47,385 nt of DNA from Rhodospirillales bacterium (GCA_016776725.1 JADHSV010000028.1:1-47385); one strand, 5' to 3'; positions 6,980-19,577 are shown, counted from the first letter of the stretch. The notes: generated by a model from the sequence alone, not told the origin. A program made the numbers and translations.

Positions 6980-6985
6980 ATGAAT

Positions 6986-7061
6986 TGGTGAGCGCGACAG
7001 GATTCGAACCTGTGACCGTCTGATTAAAAGTCAGATGCTCTACCACCTGAGCTACGCGCCC
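6986..7061 (-). tRNA. tRNA-Lys (anticodon TTT)
   Basis: The minus strand folds as a full cloverleaf. The acceptor arm GGGCGCG pairs with CGCGCTC (one G-U), and the anticodon stem is CTGA/TCAG with loop CTTTTAA (anticodon TTT). The T arm has GGTTCGAATCC, the discriminator is A, and the CCA is encoded (6988-6986). It lies 42 bases after coaD. Its 3' end faces the magnetosome genes, the side on which tRNA-targeting islands integrate. Confidence 0.97.
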
Positions 7062-7103
7062 TTAGATTGGCTGGCGGCAAAATAGGTAGTGCGCCCCCTC
7101 GGG

Positions 7104-7634
7104 TCAATCCTTTTCAGCGCTATCGCCTTCAGAATATCCCAGGCGTTCCTGCAGACGCTTTTTCACCCGTGGTGAAACGAAATGTCCGGCGTCGCCTCCG
7201 AGTTTCGCCACCTCCTTCACCAGACGCGAAGCAATAAGCTGGTGGCGGTCCGAGGCCATGAGGAAAACCGTCTCGATCATCGGGTTCAGGCGGCGGTTCA
7301 TTCCCGCCATCTGGAATTCGTACTCAAAGTCCGAAACCGCGCGCAAGCCCCGAACAATGACCCCGGCGCCCGCATCGCCAACGAAATCCATAAGCAGATT
7401 GTCAAACGCCCGGATTTCGATCTTGCTGCCGTCGCCATTGGTCATCTCGGTTATTTCGTCCTGAACCATGGCAACCCGGTCTTCCAAGGAAAACAACGGC
7501 TCCTTTCCGGGATTGGCGGCGATGCCGATGATCAGCCGATCCACCACCCGGGTCGCCCGCGAGATAATGTCGAGGTGCCCGTTGGTTATGGGATCGAAGG
7601 TTCCCGGATAGATGCCGATGCGCGGATCAATCAT
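7104..7634 (-). CDS. coaD: Phosphopantetheine adenylyltransferase
   Basis: CoaD makes dephospho-CoA from 4'-phosphopantetheine and ATP, the penultimate step of coenzyme A synthesis in the cytoplasm. The 176-residue product begins [19 protein letters not shown], with the nucleotidyltransferase T/HxGH-type site (TNGH). It continues with the family segments [21 protein letters not shown] and [14 protein letters not shown]. Length is normal. Its ATG overlaps the gyrA stop by four bases (ATGA), so it is probably translated by coupling to gyrA. Confidence 0.97.
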   Translation of the reverse strand: MIDPRIGIYPGTFDPITNGHLDIISRATRVVDRLIIGIAANPGKEPLFSLEDRVAMVQDEITEMTNGDGSKIEIRAFDNLLMDFVGDAGAGVIVRGLRAVSDFEYEFQMAGMNRRLNPMIETVFLMASDRHQLIASRLVKEVAKLGGDAGHFVSPRVKKRLQERLGYSEGDSAEKD

Positions 7635-10426
7635 GATTGGGCGTCCTCTTCGCCCTGAATTTCCTCGCCGTTTTCCTCGCCGTTTTCCTCGCCGTTTTCC
7701 TCGCCGTTTTCGTCAACGTCCTCGTCGTCGTCTTCATCGCGCAACCTGGTAACCGAGACAACCTGGTCGTCCGAGCTGACGTTAAAGACGGTAACACCAC
7801 GACTGGCACGGCCGATAACGCGGATACCCTCGACCGGCACGCGGATGATCTGCCCGCTATCGGCAACCAGGACCAGCTGGTCGGTCTGAACCACCGGGAA
7901 CGAGTTGACCACGGTGGCGGCTTCCCCGTCGCGTTGCAGGTCCATGCTGTTGACGCCTTTTCCGCCGCGTCCCGATATGCGGTACTCGTAAGCCGACGTG
8001 CGTTTGCCCATGCCGTCGTTGGCAACGGTGACGATGAACTCCTCGTTTTCAGCCATTTCCGCGAAAACGGGATCATCCAAATGGGCCGCCGAGGCTTGGT
8101 CCCGCGCGAGGTCCTCGTCACGATCCGTGTAGTCGCCGCTCGACAAGCGGTTGCTGGCGTGGACCGCGTGCAGATAATCGTCGCGTTGCTCGATATTTAC
8201 TTCCACGTGCATCAAGGCCGACATCCCGATAACCGCATCGCCTTCGTCCAGCCGGATGCCGCGCACGCCTGTCGAGGCGCGGCTGCTGAACACCCGCGCG
8301 TCCGAAATGGGGAAGCGGATCGTCTTGCCCAGCCTTGTGCTGAGAAGCACGTCGTGGTCCTCGGTGAACGTGCGAACGCGCACCAGTTTATCGCCCTCTT
8401 TCAATTTCATGGCGATCTTGCCATTGGCGAAAACGTTGGTGAAATCGCTTAGCCGGTTGCGCCGGATGTTGCCCGACGCCGTGGCCAGCGCGATAAACAG
8501 GTTCTCCCAGGAACTTTCGTCCTCGGGCAAAGGCAGCATGGTTGTGATGATTTCGCCCTGATCCAGGGGCAGAAGATTAATCATCGCCTTGCCCCGGGCC
8601 TGCGGCGAGCCCAGCGGCAGCCGGTAAACCTTCAGCTTGTAGACCATGCCGGTAGACGAGAAGAATAGAACCGGCGTGTGGGTGTTGACCACGAACACCC
8701 GGCTGACGAAATCCTCGTCGCGGGTGGCCATGCCCGAACGCCCCTTGCCGCCCCGGCGCTGCGCCCGATAGGCCGACACAGGAACCCGTTTGATGTAACC
8801 CGAGTTGGTGACCGTCAGCACCATGTCCTCGCGCTGGATCAAATCCTCGATATCGGCCTCAAACTCGTTGTCTTCCAACATGGTTCGGCGCGGCGTGTCG
8901 AACCGATCCTTGCTTTCCAGCAATTCGGTGCGCAAAACGCCCAGAAGCTTTTCGCGCGAGCCCAGGATCGAAAGGTGCTCTTCGATCTGTCGGCCCAGTT
9001 CGGCCAGATCGTCCGCGATCTTGTCACGCTCCAGCCCGGTCAGGCGATGCAGGCGCAACTCAAGAATGGCCTTGGCCTGCGCTTCGGACAGGCGATAAAC
9101 GCCGTCCTCCACCTTGCGTCCCGGTTCGTCGATCAATTCGATCAAGGATTCGACTTCGGTTGCCGGCCACGGGCGTTCCATCAATTGCGTGCGCGCCGTC
9201 GCCGGATCTGGCGCAGCCCGGATCAGAGCGATCACCTCGTCGATATTGGCGACCGCGACCGCCAGTCCGGCAAACAAATGGGCCCGGTCACGAGCCTTGG
9301 ACAATTCGAAGATGGTGCGCCGCCGGATCACTTCCTCGCGGAACGTAAGGAACGCCTCCAGAATTTGCTTCAGGTTCAGCATTTCCGGCTTGCCGCCATT
9401 GAGCGCCAGCATATTGACGCCAAAGCTGGTTTGCAGCGGCGTGTAGCGGAATAGCTGGTTCAACACGACTTCGGGCACGGCATCACGCTTCAACTCGACA
9501 ACCACCCGAACGCCGTGGCGGTCCGATTCGTCACGCAGATCGGATATGCCCTCAATTCTCTTGTCGCGCACGGTCTCGGCGATAATTTCCACCATGCGCG
9601 CCTTGTTTACCTGATAGGGAACCTCGGTGACGATAATCGCCATGCGGCCTTTGCGGATTTCCTGAATGTCGGTTTTGCCGCGCATGACCACGGACCCGCG
9701 CCCCGAATGGTAGGCCGAGCGAATTCCGTTGCGGCCCAGGATGGACCCGCCGGTGGGAAAATCGGGGCCGGGCACGCACGTTTCAATAAGGGTATCAATG
9801 GAGACTTCCGGGTCGTCCATGATGGCAAAACAGGCGTCGATCAGTTCCCCCAGATTATGGGGCGGAATATTGGTGGCCATGCCGACCGCGATACCGCCCG
9901 CGCCATTTACCAGAAGATTGGGGAAGCGCGCCGGAAGAACCTTCGGCTCGCTCACCGATTCGTCATAGTTCGGCTGGAAATCAACCGTATCCCTGTCGAT
10001 ATCGTCGATCAACGCATGGGCAGTTCGCGCCATGCGGGCCTCGGTGTATCGCATGGCGGCAGCCCGGTCGCCGTCCATGGAACCGAAATTTCCCTGCCCC
10101 TGAATCAGCGGCACGCGCATGGAAAAATCCTGCGCCATACGCACCATGGCATCGTAAATCGCACTATCGCCGTGGGGGTGATACTTACCCATGACGTCGC
10201 CGACGATGCGGGCCGATTTGCGGAACGGCTTGTTGTAGTCGTAGCCGCTTTCATTCATGGAATAAATGATACGGCGATGGACGGGCTTAAGCCCGTCGCG
10301 AACATCCGGAAGCGCGCGGCTGACGATCACGCTCATGGCGTAATCGAGATATGAGCGCTTCATCTCGTCTTCGACGGTGACCGGCGAAATATCGTATTCG
10401 GGCGTCGTGATCGGTGGTGTCGTCAA
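7631..10426 (-). CDS. gyrA: DNA gyrase subunit A
   Basis: GyrA is the DNA-cutting and wrapping subunit of gyrase, the type IIA topoisomerase that puts negative supercoils into DNA. The N-terminal domain is clear ([21 protein letters not shown]). The catalytic tyrosine lies in [10 protein letters not shown], and the quinolone region [10 protein letters not shown] keeps the Ser and Asp of sensitive enzymes. The C-terminal wrapping domain carries the GyrA box QRRGGKG. The 931 residues include a last 40 or so that are very acidic ([17 protein letters not shown] and on), partly coded by a 12-base tandem repeat. No ATG exists before MKRSYLDY, and TTG at 10426 gives the usual N-terminal extension. 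Overlaps coaD by four bases. Confidence 0.97.
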   Translation of the reverse strand: MTTPPITTPEYDISPVTVEDEMKRSYLDYAMSVIVSRALPDVRDGLKPVHRRIIYSMNESGYDYNKPFRKSARIVGDVMGKYHPHGDSAIYDAMVRMAQDFSMRVPLIQGQGNFGSMDGDRAAAMRYTEARMARTAHALIDDIDRDTVDFQPNYDESVSEPKVLPARFPNLLVNGAGGIAVGMATNIPPHNLGELIDACFAIMDDPEVSIDTLIETCVPGPDFPTGGSILGRNGIRSAYHSGRGSVVMRGKTDIQEIRKGRMAIIVTEVPYQVNKARMVEIIAETVRDKRIEGISDLRDESDRHGVRVVVELKRDAVPEVVLNQLFRYTPLQTSFGVNMLALNGGKPEMLNLKQILEAFLTFREEVIRRRTIFELSKARDRAHLFAGLAVAVANIDEVIALIRAAPDPATARTQLMERPWPATEVESLIELIDEPGRKVEDGVYRLSEAQAKAILELRLHRLTGLERDKIADDLAELGRQIEEHLSILGSREKLLGVLRTELLESKDRFDTPRRTMLEDNEFEADIEDLIQREDMVLTVTNSGYIKRVPVSAYRAQRRGGKGRSGMATRDEDFVSRVFVVNTHTPVLFFSSTGMVYKLKVYRLPLGSPQARGKAMINLLPLDQGEIITTMLPLPEDESSWENLFIALATASGNIRRNRLSDFTNVFANGKIAMKLKEGDKLVRVRTFTEDHDVLLSTRLGKTIRFPISDARVFSSRASTGVRGIRLDEGDAVIGMSALMHVEVNIEQRDDYLHAVHASNRLSSGDYTDRDEDLARDQASAAHLDDPVFAEMAENEEFIVTVANDGMGKRTSAYEYRISGRGGKGVNSMDLQRDGEAATVVNSFPVVQTDQLVLVADSGQIIRVPVEGIRVIGRASRGVTVFNVSSDDQVVSVTRLRDEDDDEDVDENGEENGEENGEENGEEIQGEEDAQS
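7662..7709. repeat. Four 12-bp tandem repeats at the 3' end of gyrA
   Basis: TCCTCGCCGTTT occurs four times in a row and encodes the repeated NGEE units in the acidic tail of GyrA. Because the unit is a multiple of three, copy-number change would keep the frame. Confidence 0.95.
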
Positions 10427-10570
10427 CGGTAATCACTCGATTTAGTCATTGGTGATCAGGGACAGGCCAAGAGAGGCCCGTTTCCAGAGAATTCCGGAAA
10501 ACGAAATCTAGCACACGCCCCCGCCCCAAACAACGAAATGTCGGGGTTTTTTCAGTTTGTGGGACGGGTT

Positions 10571-12688
10571 TTAACGCGCCCGTCCGGTTACGATCTGCGG
10601 CGTCTGGTCGCGGCCGTAATAACGTCGGGCGTAATAGGTCAACGTGTCCTTCAGGTAGGCCTCCAACTCGGCTGTCGATACCTTGCCGTCGCCGTTGCCA
10701 AAGCGTTTCGCATCGGCCTCTCCGGCCACTGCCTTCAGGTAATATTTGGTAAACAGGCCGTGCGATCCGTCTTCCTCCCAGGACGCCACCTGTTCCGCCG
10801 TTCCCGCCGAAATAACGGTAACGTTGGCGGGGATTTCAGGTGCACGCGCCCGCACATAGACGCCGGAGGCACGCGGCACCACCGCCCCCGCCTGACTGAC
10901 CCCCGAAAAACAGGCCTCCAGAACGACGGTGATTCGTTCAGCCGGAAGCCGCCCGAGATTGCGATACAGTGTTTGCAGCGGATAACCGTTCAGGCGAATT
11001 CGCGCCCCGTCCGCGTCCGCTGGCACGAGATAGGACCCGCCGTCATCGCCGCCCGGCGCACCGTGTCCGGCGTAATAGATGAAAACGCGCGACAGGCCCG
11101 GCCGCACCCAGTCGAACAGTTGTCCCTTATGGTTGGTATCGGTGCCGAACACGCGGCTGAACTGGGCTCCCGTTGCGTCGCGAAGATCAATGATATTGCC
11201 TTCGCGGATACCAAGGCTTTGAACCGCGTATCGTTTCACGCCTTCGGCATCGGCATAGGCCGGAACGACATCCGGAAGGTCCAGCCCCAACTTGGTGTAG
11301 TCCGCGTTTCCTATAATAACGGCGATATCGTCCGGGCGCGGCTGGCCCTGTGGAAATCCGCCAACCGGCGATCGGCGCGGGAAACGCGGCGTGGCTGCCG
11401 CCGAGGCCGTGCGCCCCTGCCCTCTTGCCGCTTTTTGCAGGCTGGGCCGGGTCAAGGCCGACATGGCCCGTTCCAGTTGGTAATCGACGCCTGCGTCCGT
11501 CCCTTTTTCGACGATGATGTCCGGCTGCAAACCCGATCCGTCATAAGTGGTGCCAAGATCCGAGTAATAGCGGGCCGTCGTCAGGCGCATGGCGCCGCCG
11601 TTTTCAAGCGGCGATATGGTTTGCACGGACCCCTTGCCGAAACTTCGCACCCCCACAAGAACCGCGCGCCGCAAGGACCGCAACGATGTCGCCACCATTT
11701 CGGACCCGCTGGCCGTTCCGCCGTTGATAAGAACGCTGATGGGCACGCCACGGCTTAAATCCCCCGGCCTGGCCGCTATGGTCTGACCGTCGCCCGTCCG
11801 CCCGCGAATGGCAACGATATCACCGTTATCGATAAACAGGTCGGCAACGCCTGTGGCCGCCGTCATATATCCGCCGGGGTTGCTTCTGAGATCAAGGACA
11901 ATGCCCTCGGGAACGTTATTCGGCTGCGCCCACAACTGGCGAAGGACCGCACGCAGCGTGTCGGGTGTGTTCTCCATGAATGACGAGATACGGATATACG
12001 CACTCGCCCCTTCCCTGCGCCAACTTACGCTTTGAATGGTGATGATCTCGCGCACGATCGGCACATCAAAAATTCGGCCGTTCCTGTCTATGGTGAGGCG
12101 AATACGCGATCCCGCCTTGCCGCGCATTCGACGCACCGATTGAACCAGCGTCCACCCGCTGGTGGAACGTCCGTCGATATGGGTGATCAGGTCTCCGGCC
12201 GCAATTCCGGCGCGATAGGCCGGTGTTCCGTCCAGCGGCGAAACCACCTTCAACTGCCCGTCTTCCACGGAAACACTAATACCCAGCCCCCCAAAGGTGC
12301 CCGAGGAATCAGCTTGCATGTCCTTGAATTTTTCGGGCGACATGTAAGATGAATGCAGATCCAGAGAGGAAAGAAGCCCTTCGGCGGCGGCTTCCAGAAG
12401 GCGGCTTATATTCGTTGCGCGGCGGCGCGAGTCGGATTTTAGCATGCCGTTGATCGCGGCGTCTTCCATCTGGCTGATGCCGAACACGTCGACATGTTTG
12501 TCGCGGGCGGCGATGGCGATGCGATCAAGAATTCCCAACGCGCGCGTGATTTCGCGCCCTGGCGTGCGGTCATCGGCAAGGATACGGAACTGCTCTTCGG
12601 CACGGGGCAGAATTCCGGCCGCCGCAGGGCAAGAAAACCCTGCCGCAATCAAAAGGCTCAAAGCGATGCAATAGCCAACGAACCGCAT
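10571..12688 (-). CDS. Secreted CtpA-type S41 protease fused to a caspase-like C14 domain
   Basis: The 705-residue product begins with a signal peptide (MRFVGYCIALSLLIAAGFS). A PDZ domain (about 135-215, TFGGLGISVSVEDG) and an S41 peptidase domain (about 220-395) follow. The catalytic Ser lies in GGTASGSE (S327) and the Lys in RSFGKGSVQ (K352), with the 25-residue spacing of carboxyl-terminal processing proteases. After a basic linker comes a C14 caspase/metacaspase domain (about 452-690). It has the His in YYAGHG (H542) and the Cys in LEACFSG (C593), then an EF-hand-like GNGDGKVSTAEL. All four catalytic residues are present. Each domain is known, but both in one periplasmic chain is unusual. 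Start: ATG 12688; the frame is open further upstream only as a shadow of ssb. Targets are unknown. Confidence 0.88.
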   Translation of the reverse strand: MRFVGYCIALSLLIAAGFSCPAAAGILPRAEEQFRILADDRTPGREITRALGILDRIAIAARDKHVDVFGISQMEDAAINGMLKSDSRRRATNISRLLEAAAEGLLSSLDLHSSYMSPEKFKDMQADSSGTFGGLGISVSVEDGQLKVVSPLDGTPAYRAGIAAGDLITHIDGRSTSGWTLVQSVRRMRGKAGSRIRLTIDRNGRIFDVPIVREIITIQSVSWRREGASAYIRISSFMENTPDTLRAVLRQLWAQPNNVPEGIVLDLRSNPGGYMTAATGVADLFIDNGDIVAIRGRTGDGQTIAARPGDLSRGVPISVLINGGTASGSEMVATSLRSLRRAVLVGVRSFGKGSVQTISPLENGGAMRLTTARYYSDLGTTYDGSGLQPDIIVEKGTDAGVDYQLERAMSALTRPSLQKAARGQGRTASAAATPRFPRRSPVGGFPQGQPRPDDIAVIIGNADYTKLGLDLPDVVPAYADAEGVKRYAVQSLGIREGNIIDLRDATGAQFSRVFGTDTNHKGQLFDWVRPGLSRVFIYYAGHGAPGGDDGGSYLVPADADGARIRLNGYPLQTLYRNLGRLPAERITVVLEACFSGVSQAGAVVPRASGVYVRARAPEIPANVTVISAGTAEQVASWEEDGSHGLFTKYYLKAVAGEADAKRFGNGDGKVSTAELEAYLKDTLTYYARRYYGRDQTPQIVTGRAR

Positions 12689-12755
12689 GTACCGTCCCCT
12701 TGAAAGAGCAACACCGTCTTTCAAGATACCCGAGAACAGCTTCGCACGGAACCAC

Positions 12756-12789
12756 GCGAAAACGGCGGTCACCCATGGATGACCGCCGT
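12756..12789 (-). terminator. Rho-independent terminator after ssb
   Basis: The ten-base arms ACGGCGGTCA and TGACCGCCGT pair perfectly around an eight-base loop. On the minus strand they are followed by TTTTCG. The hairpin lies 31 bases after the ssb stop and separates ssb from the downstream protease gene. Confidence 0.7.
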
Positions 12790-12819
12790 AAAATCCAAAG
12801 TTTGCTATACGGGTGCCGG

Positions 12820-13341
12820 CTAGAACGGAATTTCGTCGTCCAGGTCGCCGCCCGGCGCGCCGCCGGGGACGCTGCCGCCAGCGGAGCCGCCACCGGAGCC
12901 GCCGCCGTTCCAGTCGGGACCGCCGCCACCACCTGAATCGCCGCCCGGTCCGGGATCTCCGGAATCGTAGCCGCCGCCACCGCCGCCGCCGCGGGTGTCC
13001 AGCATGGTCAACTCGCCACGGAAGCGCTGCAAAACGATTTCGGTCGTATACTTTTCGACGCCGTCGTTGCCGGTCCATTTGCGGGTTTGCAGCGCGCCCT
13101 CGACATAAACCTTCGAGCCCTTGCGCAAGAAACGCTCGGCCACATCGCCCAGCCGGTCGTTGAAAAGGACGACCCGGTGCCATTCGGTCTTTTCGCGGCG
13201 TTCACCGCTGTTCTTGTCTTTCCACGATTCGGACGTCGCCAACGAGAAATTGACGATCTTGGTCCCGTCCTGGGCATAACGCACTTCGGGGTCCCGCCCC
13301 AGATTGCCGACCAGAATGACCTTGTTAACGCTTCCTGCCAT
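12820..13341 (-). CDS. ssb: Single-stranded DNA-binding protein
   Basis: SSB coats single-stranded DNA in replication, recombination and repair. The 173-residue product has an OB fold over its first 110 residues ([39 protein letters not shown]). A long Gly-rich flexible linker follows, and the protein ends with the acidic tip DLDDEIPF, which binds partner proteins such as Exo I and PriA. All expected parts are present. It is divergent from uvrA, the usual alphaproteobacterial pairing, with a 173-base shared upstream region. Confidence 0.98.
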   Translation of the reverse strand: MAGSVNKVILVGNLGRDPEVRYAQDGTKIVNFSLATSESWKDKNSGERREKTEWHRVVLFNDRLGDVAERFLRKGSKVYVEGALQTRKWTGNDGVEKYTTEIVLQRFRGELTMLDTRGGGGGGGYDSGDPGPGGDSGGGGGPDWNGGGSGGGSAGGSVPGGAPGGDLDDEIPF

Positions 13342-13514
13342 AGGTTCCCCCGCTCACCAGAATTCGATCCGGACTTTACACGCAAACAGACCCGCGCCGC
13401 CAGCAGGTTTATTCATCGGACTTATCGTTTTCAGGACTCCCTTTACGCTCCAGCGCGTTCCATATATGTCTGAACCCGTTTTTGCCTTGGCCGTATTCTT
13501 TAATCGAGTTGTTG

Positions 13515-16349
<2,835 letters not shown>

Positions 16350-16476
16350 TTAATTGTAAAGAAATTTAGGTAAAAAATGGAGGCGATAATATTTAGATTA
16401 TAAAGAACAGGTGTTTTGCCGATCATATTTCAAAGCGTGATTTGGCAAGAATTATAGCTCTGCTTGTGTAGGGAAC

Positions 16477-17157
16477 ATGGCAAAAGCTGCAGCAAAAAAA
16501 GCTCGAAAAAAACCGGCAAAAAAGGAGTCGGGTTTTTGGAAGTCGAAAGAGGCCAAGAGGGCCAAGTTGGTGTTTGGCATTCCGGCCGCAATGATTGTGG
16601 TTTGGTACCTCTACATTCTGGCCACCGAGGTCGGCAACGCGCCCAAGATTGACGCCAAAATAGACATGGACTTCTTCAATCTTCCGGAAATAGCGCGGCA
16701 AGAAGGTTTTGACGCCGACGACTTTACAAAATGCCAAAACATCATCGAAGATTACACGACGCCAAAAGGGGCGTTCTACGCGCAGGAAACCATTCATCAG
16801 CTTCTAGGCTTACCGGGTAATGCCACGGAGGAGCAGTATAACGCGCGATGCATCTTTTACGCCAAAACCGTCAAGCAGATGCGCAAGATTTCCCTCCATA
16901 TCAGGCATGTCTTTGTGTGTGGCGAATCGGTCCTGAACATAGCGGGACCGGGAGACTATTTCATCAAACCCGATCCCAAGGGGCGCGGCGCGCTGCAAAA
17001 CATGGGAAGGGGCTCGGGCGGGCTGATGAAAATCGGAAAGAAAAAATCCGCTGTCATAGAATCATGGCATGTCTACAACGTCGGTGATGGCTGTCTTATT
17101 ATCGGCCTGTCCAAGGCCGGGGCCTTCCGCATGTCCGCGTCGGTCTCAAAACAGTAG
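16477..17157 (+). CDS. Unknown membrane-anchored protein with Lys-rich N terminus
   Basis: I do not recognise this 226-residue protein. The first 30 residues are strongly basic (KARKKPAKKES and on). One membrane helix (LVFGIPAAMIVVWYLYILA, about 31-49) follows, then a domain of about 175 residues with several cysteines (FTKCQNI, NARCIFY, FVCGESV, DGCLI). The topology suggests a cytoplasmic N-tail and a periplasmic domain. The start at ATG 16477 has AGGGA upstream. The 127 bases before it are AT-rich and probably contain its promoter. It ends 11 bases before the convergent rhodanese gene. No function is proposed. Confidence 0.75.
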   Translation: MAKAAAKKARKKPAKKESGFWKSKEAKRAKLVFGIPAAMIVVWYLYILATEVGNAPKIDAKIDMDFFNLPEIARQEGFDADDFTKCQNIIEDYTTPKGAFYAQETIHQLLGLPGNATEEQYNARCIFYAKTVKQMRKISLHIRHVFVCGESVLNIAGPGDYFIKPDPKGRGALQNMGRGSGGLMKIGKKKSAVIESWHVYNVGDGCLIIGLSKAGAFRMSASVSKQ

Positions 17158-17168
17158 ACCTACCACCC

Positions 17169-17621
17169 TCAATCCATCCGGATTTCGGCGTCCTCTGGCA
17201 GACCGTGCTCGACCGGCATTCCCATGTTCGACCAGCGTTTCATGCCGCCCTTCAAAATGGCGATGTTGGAAAAGCCGATCTTTCTGAGAAGCCTTGCCGA
17301 ATGGGCGGCCATGGTATCTCCCCCTGCCGCGATCAGGACGGACTCCTGCTTATAAGGGGCCAGATCCTGCCCGACTTTGTTCAGCCGTTCGTTCATATAT
17401 CCGTACGGAAGATTGATGGCCCCCGCGATATGGCCCGAATCGCCGATGTAGTCACCGTGGGCGCGGACATCAATAACAACCTCGATCCGCTTTTCGCCCA
17501 TCGCCTTCATGACCTCGGCGGGTTCGACGAAGGGCACTCCCGCGATAAACTTGGGCACTAATTTCCACGCCACAAACCCGACGATCATGACCGCGATGAT
17601 AAAGACTGATTCGAAATCCAC
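17169..17621 (-). CDS. Membrane-anchored rhodanese-like protein lacking the active-site cysteine
   Basis: The 150-residue product has an N-terminal membrane helix (about residues 5-22, VFIIAVMIVGFVAWKLV) and then a rhodanese fold (VVIDVRAHGDYIGDSGHIAGAINLP and later GFSNIAILKGGMKRW). The loop that should carry the sulfur-accepting cysteine reads VLIAAGGDTMA, so transferase activity is unlikely. A binding or regulatory role is more plausible. It lies 42 bases after a second anchored rhodanese that keeps its cysteine and shares the PKFIAGVPFV/PRLIAGTGVPFV linker, so the pair arose by duplication. Confidence 0.85.
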   Translation of the reverse strand: MDFESVFIIAVMIVGFVAWKLVPKFIAGVPFVEPAEVMKAMGEKRIEVVIDVRAHGDYIGDSGHIAGAINLPYGYMNERLNKVGQDLAPYKQESVLIAAGGDTMAAHSARLLRKIGFSNIAILKGGMKRWSNMGMPVEHGLPEDAEIRMD

Positions 17622-17663
17622 GGCGCTATCCTCCCCTTCAGAATGCCCCCATCCCCATTATCG

Positions 17664-18119
17664 TTAGGCACTATCCTCAATCGGCAGCCGGGCGCGCTTC
17701 CAGGCGTTCATTCCACCCTTGATGACCGCAACCTTGGTGAACCCTTTCTTTTTGAGGGCGCGCGCCGCATTGGGCGACCGGTTGTTCGTGCGGCACATGA
17801 CATACACGGGGGAATCCCGAAGACTGTCCATTTCCTCGGCATTGGCCACCAACTTGCCATTCAATTCGGCCAGCGGAACGTTTACCGCACCTGGAACATG
17901 ACCAAGCCGACCGACAAATTCACCCGGGCTGCGCACGTCGAGAACGATCAGTTCCTCGCCGTTGGCAATGCTTTGCTGCACCTGCGCACAATCGACGAAC
18001 GGCACGCCGGTGCCGGCGATAAGGCGCGGCAATACCATTTTGCTGAACATATACGCACCGATCAGCAGTACGGTGATCATCATTGTCTGTTCGTCGAAAC
18101 CTTTAAACACATCTTCCAT
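17664..18119 (-). CDS. Membrane-anchored rhodanese-like sulfurtransferase
   Basis: From ATG 18119 (MEDVFKGFDEQ) the 151-residue product has one N-terminal membrane helix (MMITVLLIGAYMFSKMVL) and a single rhodanese domain (LIVLDVRSPGEFVGRLGHVPGAVNVPL). The catalytic cysteine lies in VYVMCRTNNRS. Such proteins move sulfane sulfur, here probably at the membrane surface. AGAGGCC lies about eight bases before the start. The frame is open 111 codons further upstream, but that part is the shadow of trmFO and its leader, so it was left out. The gene lies directly upstream of the Cys-less paralogue. Confidence 0.87.
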   Translation of the reverse strand: MEDVFKGFDEQTMMITVLLIGAYMFSKMVLPRLIAGTGVPFVDCAQVQQSIANGEELIVLDVRSPGEFVGRLGHVPGAVNVPLAELNGKLVANAEEMDSLRDSPVYVMCRTNNRSPNAARALKKKGFTKVAVIKGGMNAWKRARLPIEDSA

Positions 18120-18218
18120 GAGGGCCTCTAAATCATCTCTGTTCGTGCGGGCACCTAAAGCCGACACGCCGGTTATGTCAACCCCGGCTTTTGATTGCTT
18201 CGGCGCCGCGCGCGCTTT

Positions 18219-19577
18219 ATGTCTCCTGCCATGGAAAATAACGATCAAAATACCGTTCATGTCATTGGCGGCGGTTTGGCCGGTAGTGAAGCCGCGTGGC
18301 AGCTGGCGCGCCGAGCCATTCCGGTCATTTTGCATGAAATGCGCCCGGTCCGCGGCACCGACGCGCATGAGACCGACCGACTGGCCGAACTCGTCTGTTC
18401 CAATTCGTTGCGTTCCGATGATGCCGAAGCCAGCGCCGTCGGCCTTTTGCATGAAGAAATGCGCCGTTGCGATTCCCTAATCATCCGCGCCGCCGACGCC
18501 AACCGTGTCCCGGCCGGCGCCGCCCTGGCCGTTGATCGCGACGGTTTCAGCGCTACGGTACATGAAACGCTGGAAAGCGATCCGTTGATCGAAATTCGGC
18601 GCGAGGAAATCGACGGCCTGCCGGATCCGGCTTGGTCTTCGGTCATTGTCGCCACCGGGCCGCTGACGTCGCCCGGGCTGGCCGAAGCCGTCAGCGACCT
18701 CACGGGTGAGGAGTCCCTCTCCTTTTTCGATGCCATCGCGCCCATCGTCTACAAGGAAAGCATCGATTTTTCCAAGGCATGGTTTCAGTCGCGCTACGAC
18801 AAGGGCGACGGGGCGGATTACATCAACTGCCCCCTTTCGCCCGAGCAGTACGACGCATTTCTGGATGCCCTAATCGCCGCCGAAAAAGTTGAGTTTCGCG
18901 AGTGGGAGAAATCAACCCCCTATTTCGAAGGCTGCCTGCCCATCGAAGTCATGGCGGAACGCGGCCGCAGAACGCTAACCTTCGGCCCCATGAAACCGGT
19001 GGGCCTGACCAACCCTCATAATCCGACGGTCAAACCTCATGCAATAGTTCAACTTAGACAGGATAACGCATTAGGAACATTATATAACTTGGTTGGTTTT
19101 CAAACGAAGATGACCTACGGGGAGCAACGGCGCGTCCTGCGCATGATCCCCGGATTGGAAAATGCCGAGTTTGCCCGTCTGGGCGGTTTGCACCGTAACA
19201 CCTTTCTGAACGGCCCACGCCTTTTGGACGGAACGCTGCGTCTCAAAGCCGAACCAAGGCTGCGTTTCGCCGGCCAGATCACGGGTTGTGAGGGATATGT
19301 GGAAAGTGCCGCCGTCGGCCTTCTGGCGGGCCGCTTCGCGGCGGCAGACCGTTTGGGGCAGTCCCAGTTGCCGCCACCGGCAACCACGGCCCTGGGCGCC
19401 ATTCTTTCGCACATCACCGGCGGCGCCATCGCGGAAACCTATCAGCCGATGAATGTCAATTTCGGGTTGTTTCCACCGCTGCCGGACGCCGGGGCGGGCA
19501 AAAAACGCAGGCGAGGCCGCGAGCGCAAAAAGGCCTACTGCGAGCGAGCACTCGCCGACTTGGCTAACTGGATTTAA
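18219..19577 (+). CDS. trmFO: Methylenetetrahydrofolate-tRNA-(uracil-5-)-methyltransferase TrmFO
   Basis: TrmFO is a folate- and FAD-dependent enzyme that methylates U54 in the T loop of tRNA, replacing TrmA in many bacteria. The FAD-binding motif is near the N terminus ([18 protein letters not shown]). Family segments [26 protein letters not shown] and NFGLFPPLP are also present. Starts at 18219 (MSPAMEN) or 18231 (MENN) are possible; both lack a strong ribosome binding site. The product is 452 residues from 18219, normal for the family, with a basic end ([13 protein letters not shown]). Its stop overlaps the convergent transporter gene by four bases. Confidence 0.95.
   Translation: MSPAMENNDQNTVHVIGGGLAGSEAAWQLARRAIPVILHEMRPVRGTDAHETDRLAELVCSNSLRSDDAEASAVGLLHEEMRRCDSLIIRAADANRVPAGAALAVDRDGFSATVHETLESDPLIEIRREEIDGLPDPAWSSVIVATGPLTSPGLAEAVSDLTGEESLSFFDAIAPIVYKESIDFSKAWFQSRYDKGDGADYINCPLSPEQYDAFLDALIAAEKVEFREWEKSTPYFEGCLPIEVMAERGRRTLTFGPMKPVGLTNPHNPTVKPHAIVQLRQDNALGTLYNLVGFQTKMTYGEQRRVLRMIPGLENAEFARLGGLHRNTFLNGPRLLDGTLRLKAEPRLRFAGQITGCEGYVESAAVGLLAGRFAAADRLGQSQLPPPATTALGAILSHITGGAIAETYQPMNVNFGLFPPLPDAGAGKKRRRGRERKKAYCERALADLANWI

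Larger units (their letters stand above)
6669..6985. other. Intergenic region between tRNA-Lys and the mms6-like gene
   Basis: This 317-base gap holds the tRNA terminator (6946-6979), a TTGCAA dyad (6874-6890) and a candidate promoter (6771-6799) reading toward the mms6-like gene. From 6760 to 6900 it is AT-rich compared with flanking genes. I see no further ORF with support. Confidence 0.6.

Noticed and set aside
1-6985. Second copy of the tRNA-Lys 3' end as an attachment site
   Set aside because: I looked for the terminal bases of the tRNA in this part and saw none; the other island end, if any, lies outside the window.
12689-13183. Upstream extension of the S41/C14 protease frame to 870 residues
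   Set aside because: The extra part is Arg-rich shadow of ssb and precedes a clear signal peptide starting at 12688.
13342-13514. SOS (LexA) box between ssb and uvrA
   Set aside because: GTTC and GAAC elements occur around 13459-13477, but the spacing does not match the GTTC-N7-GTTC alphaproteobacterial box well enough.
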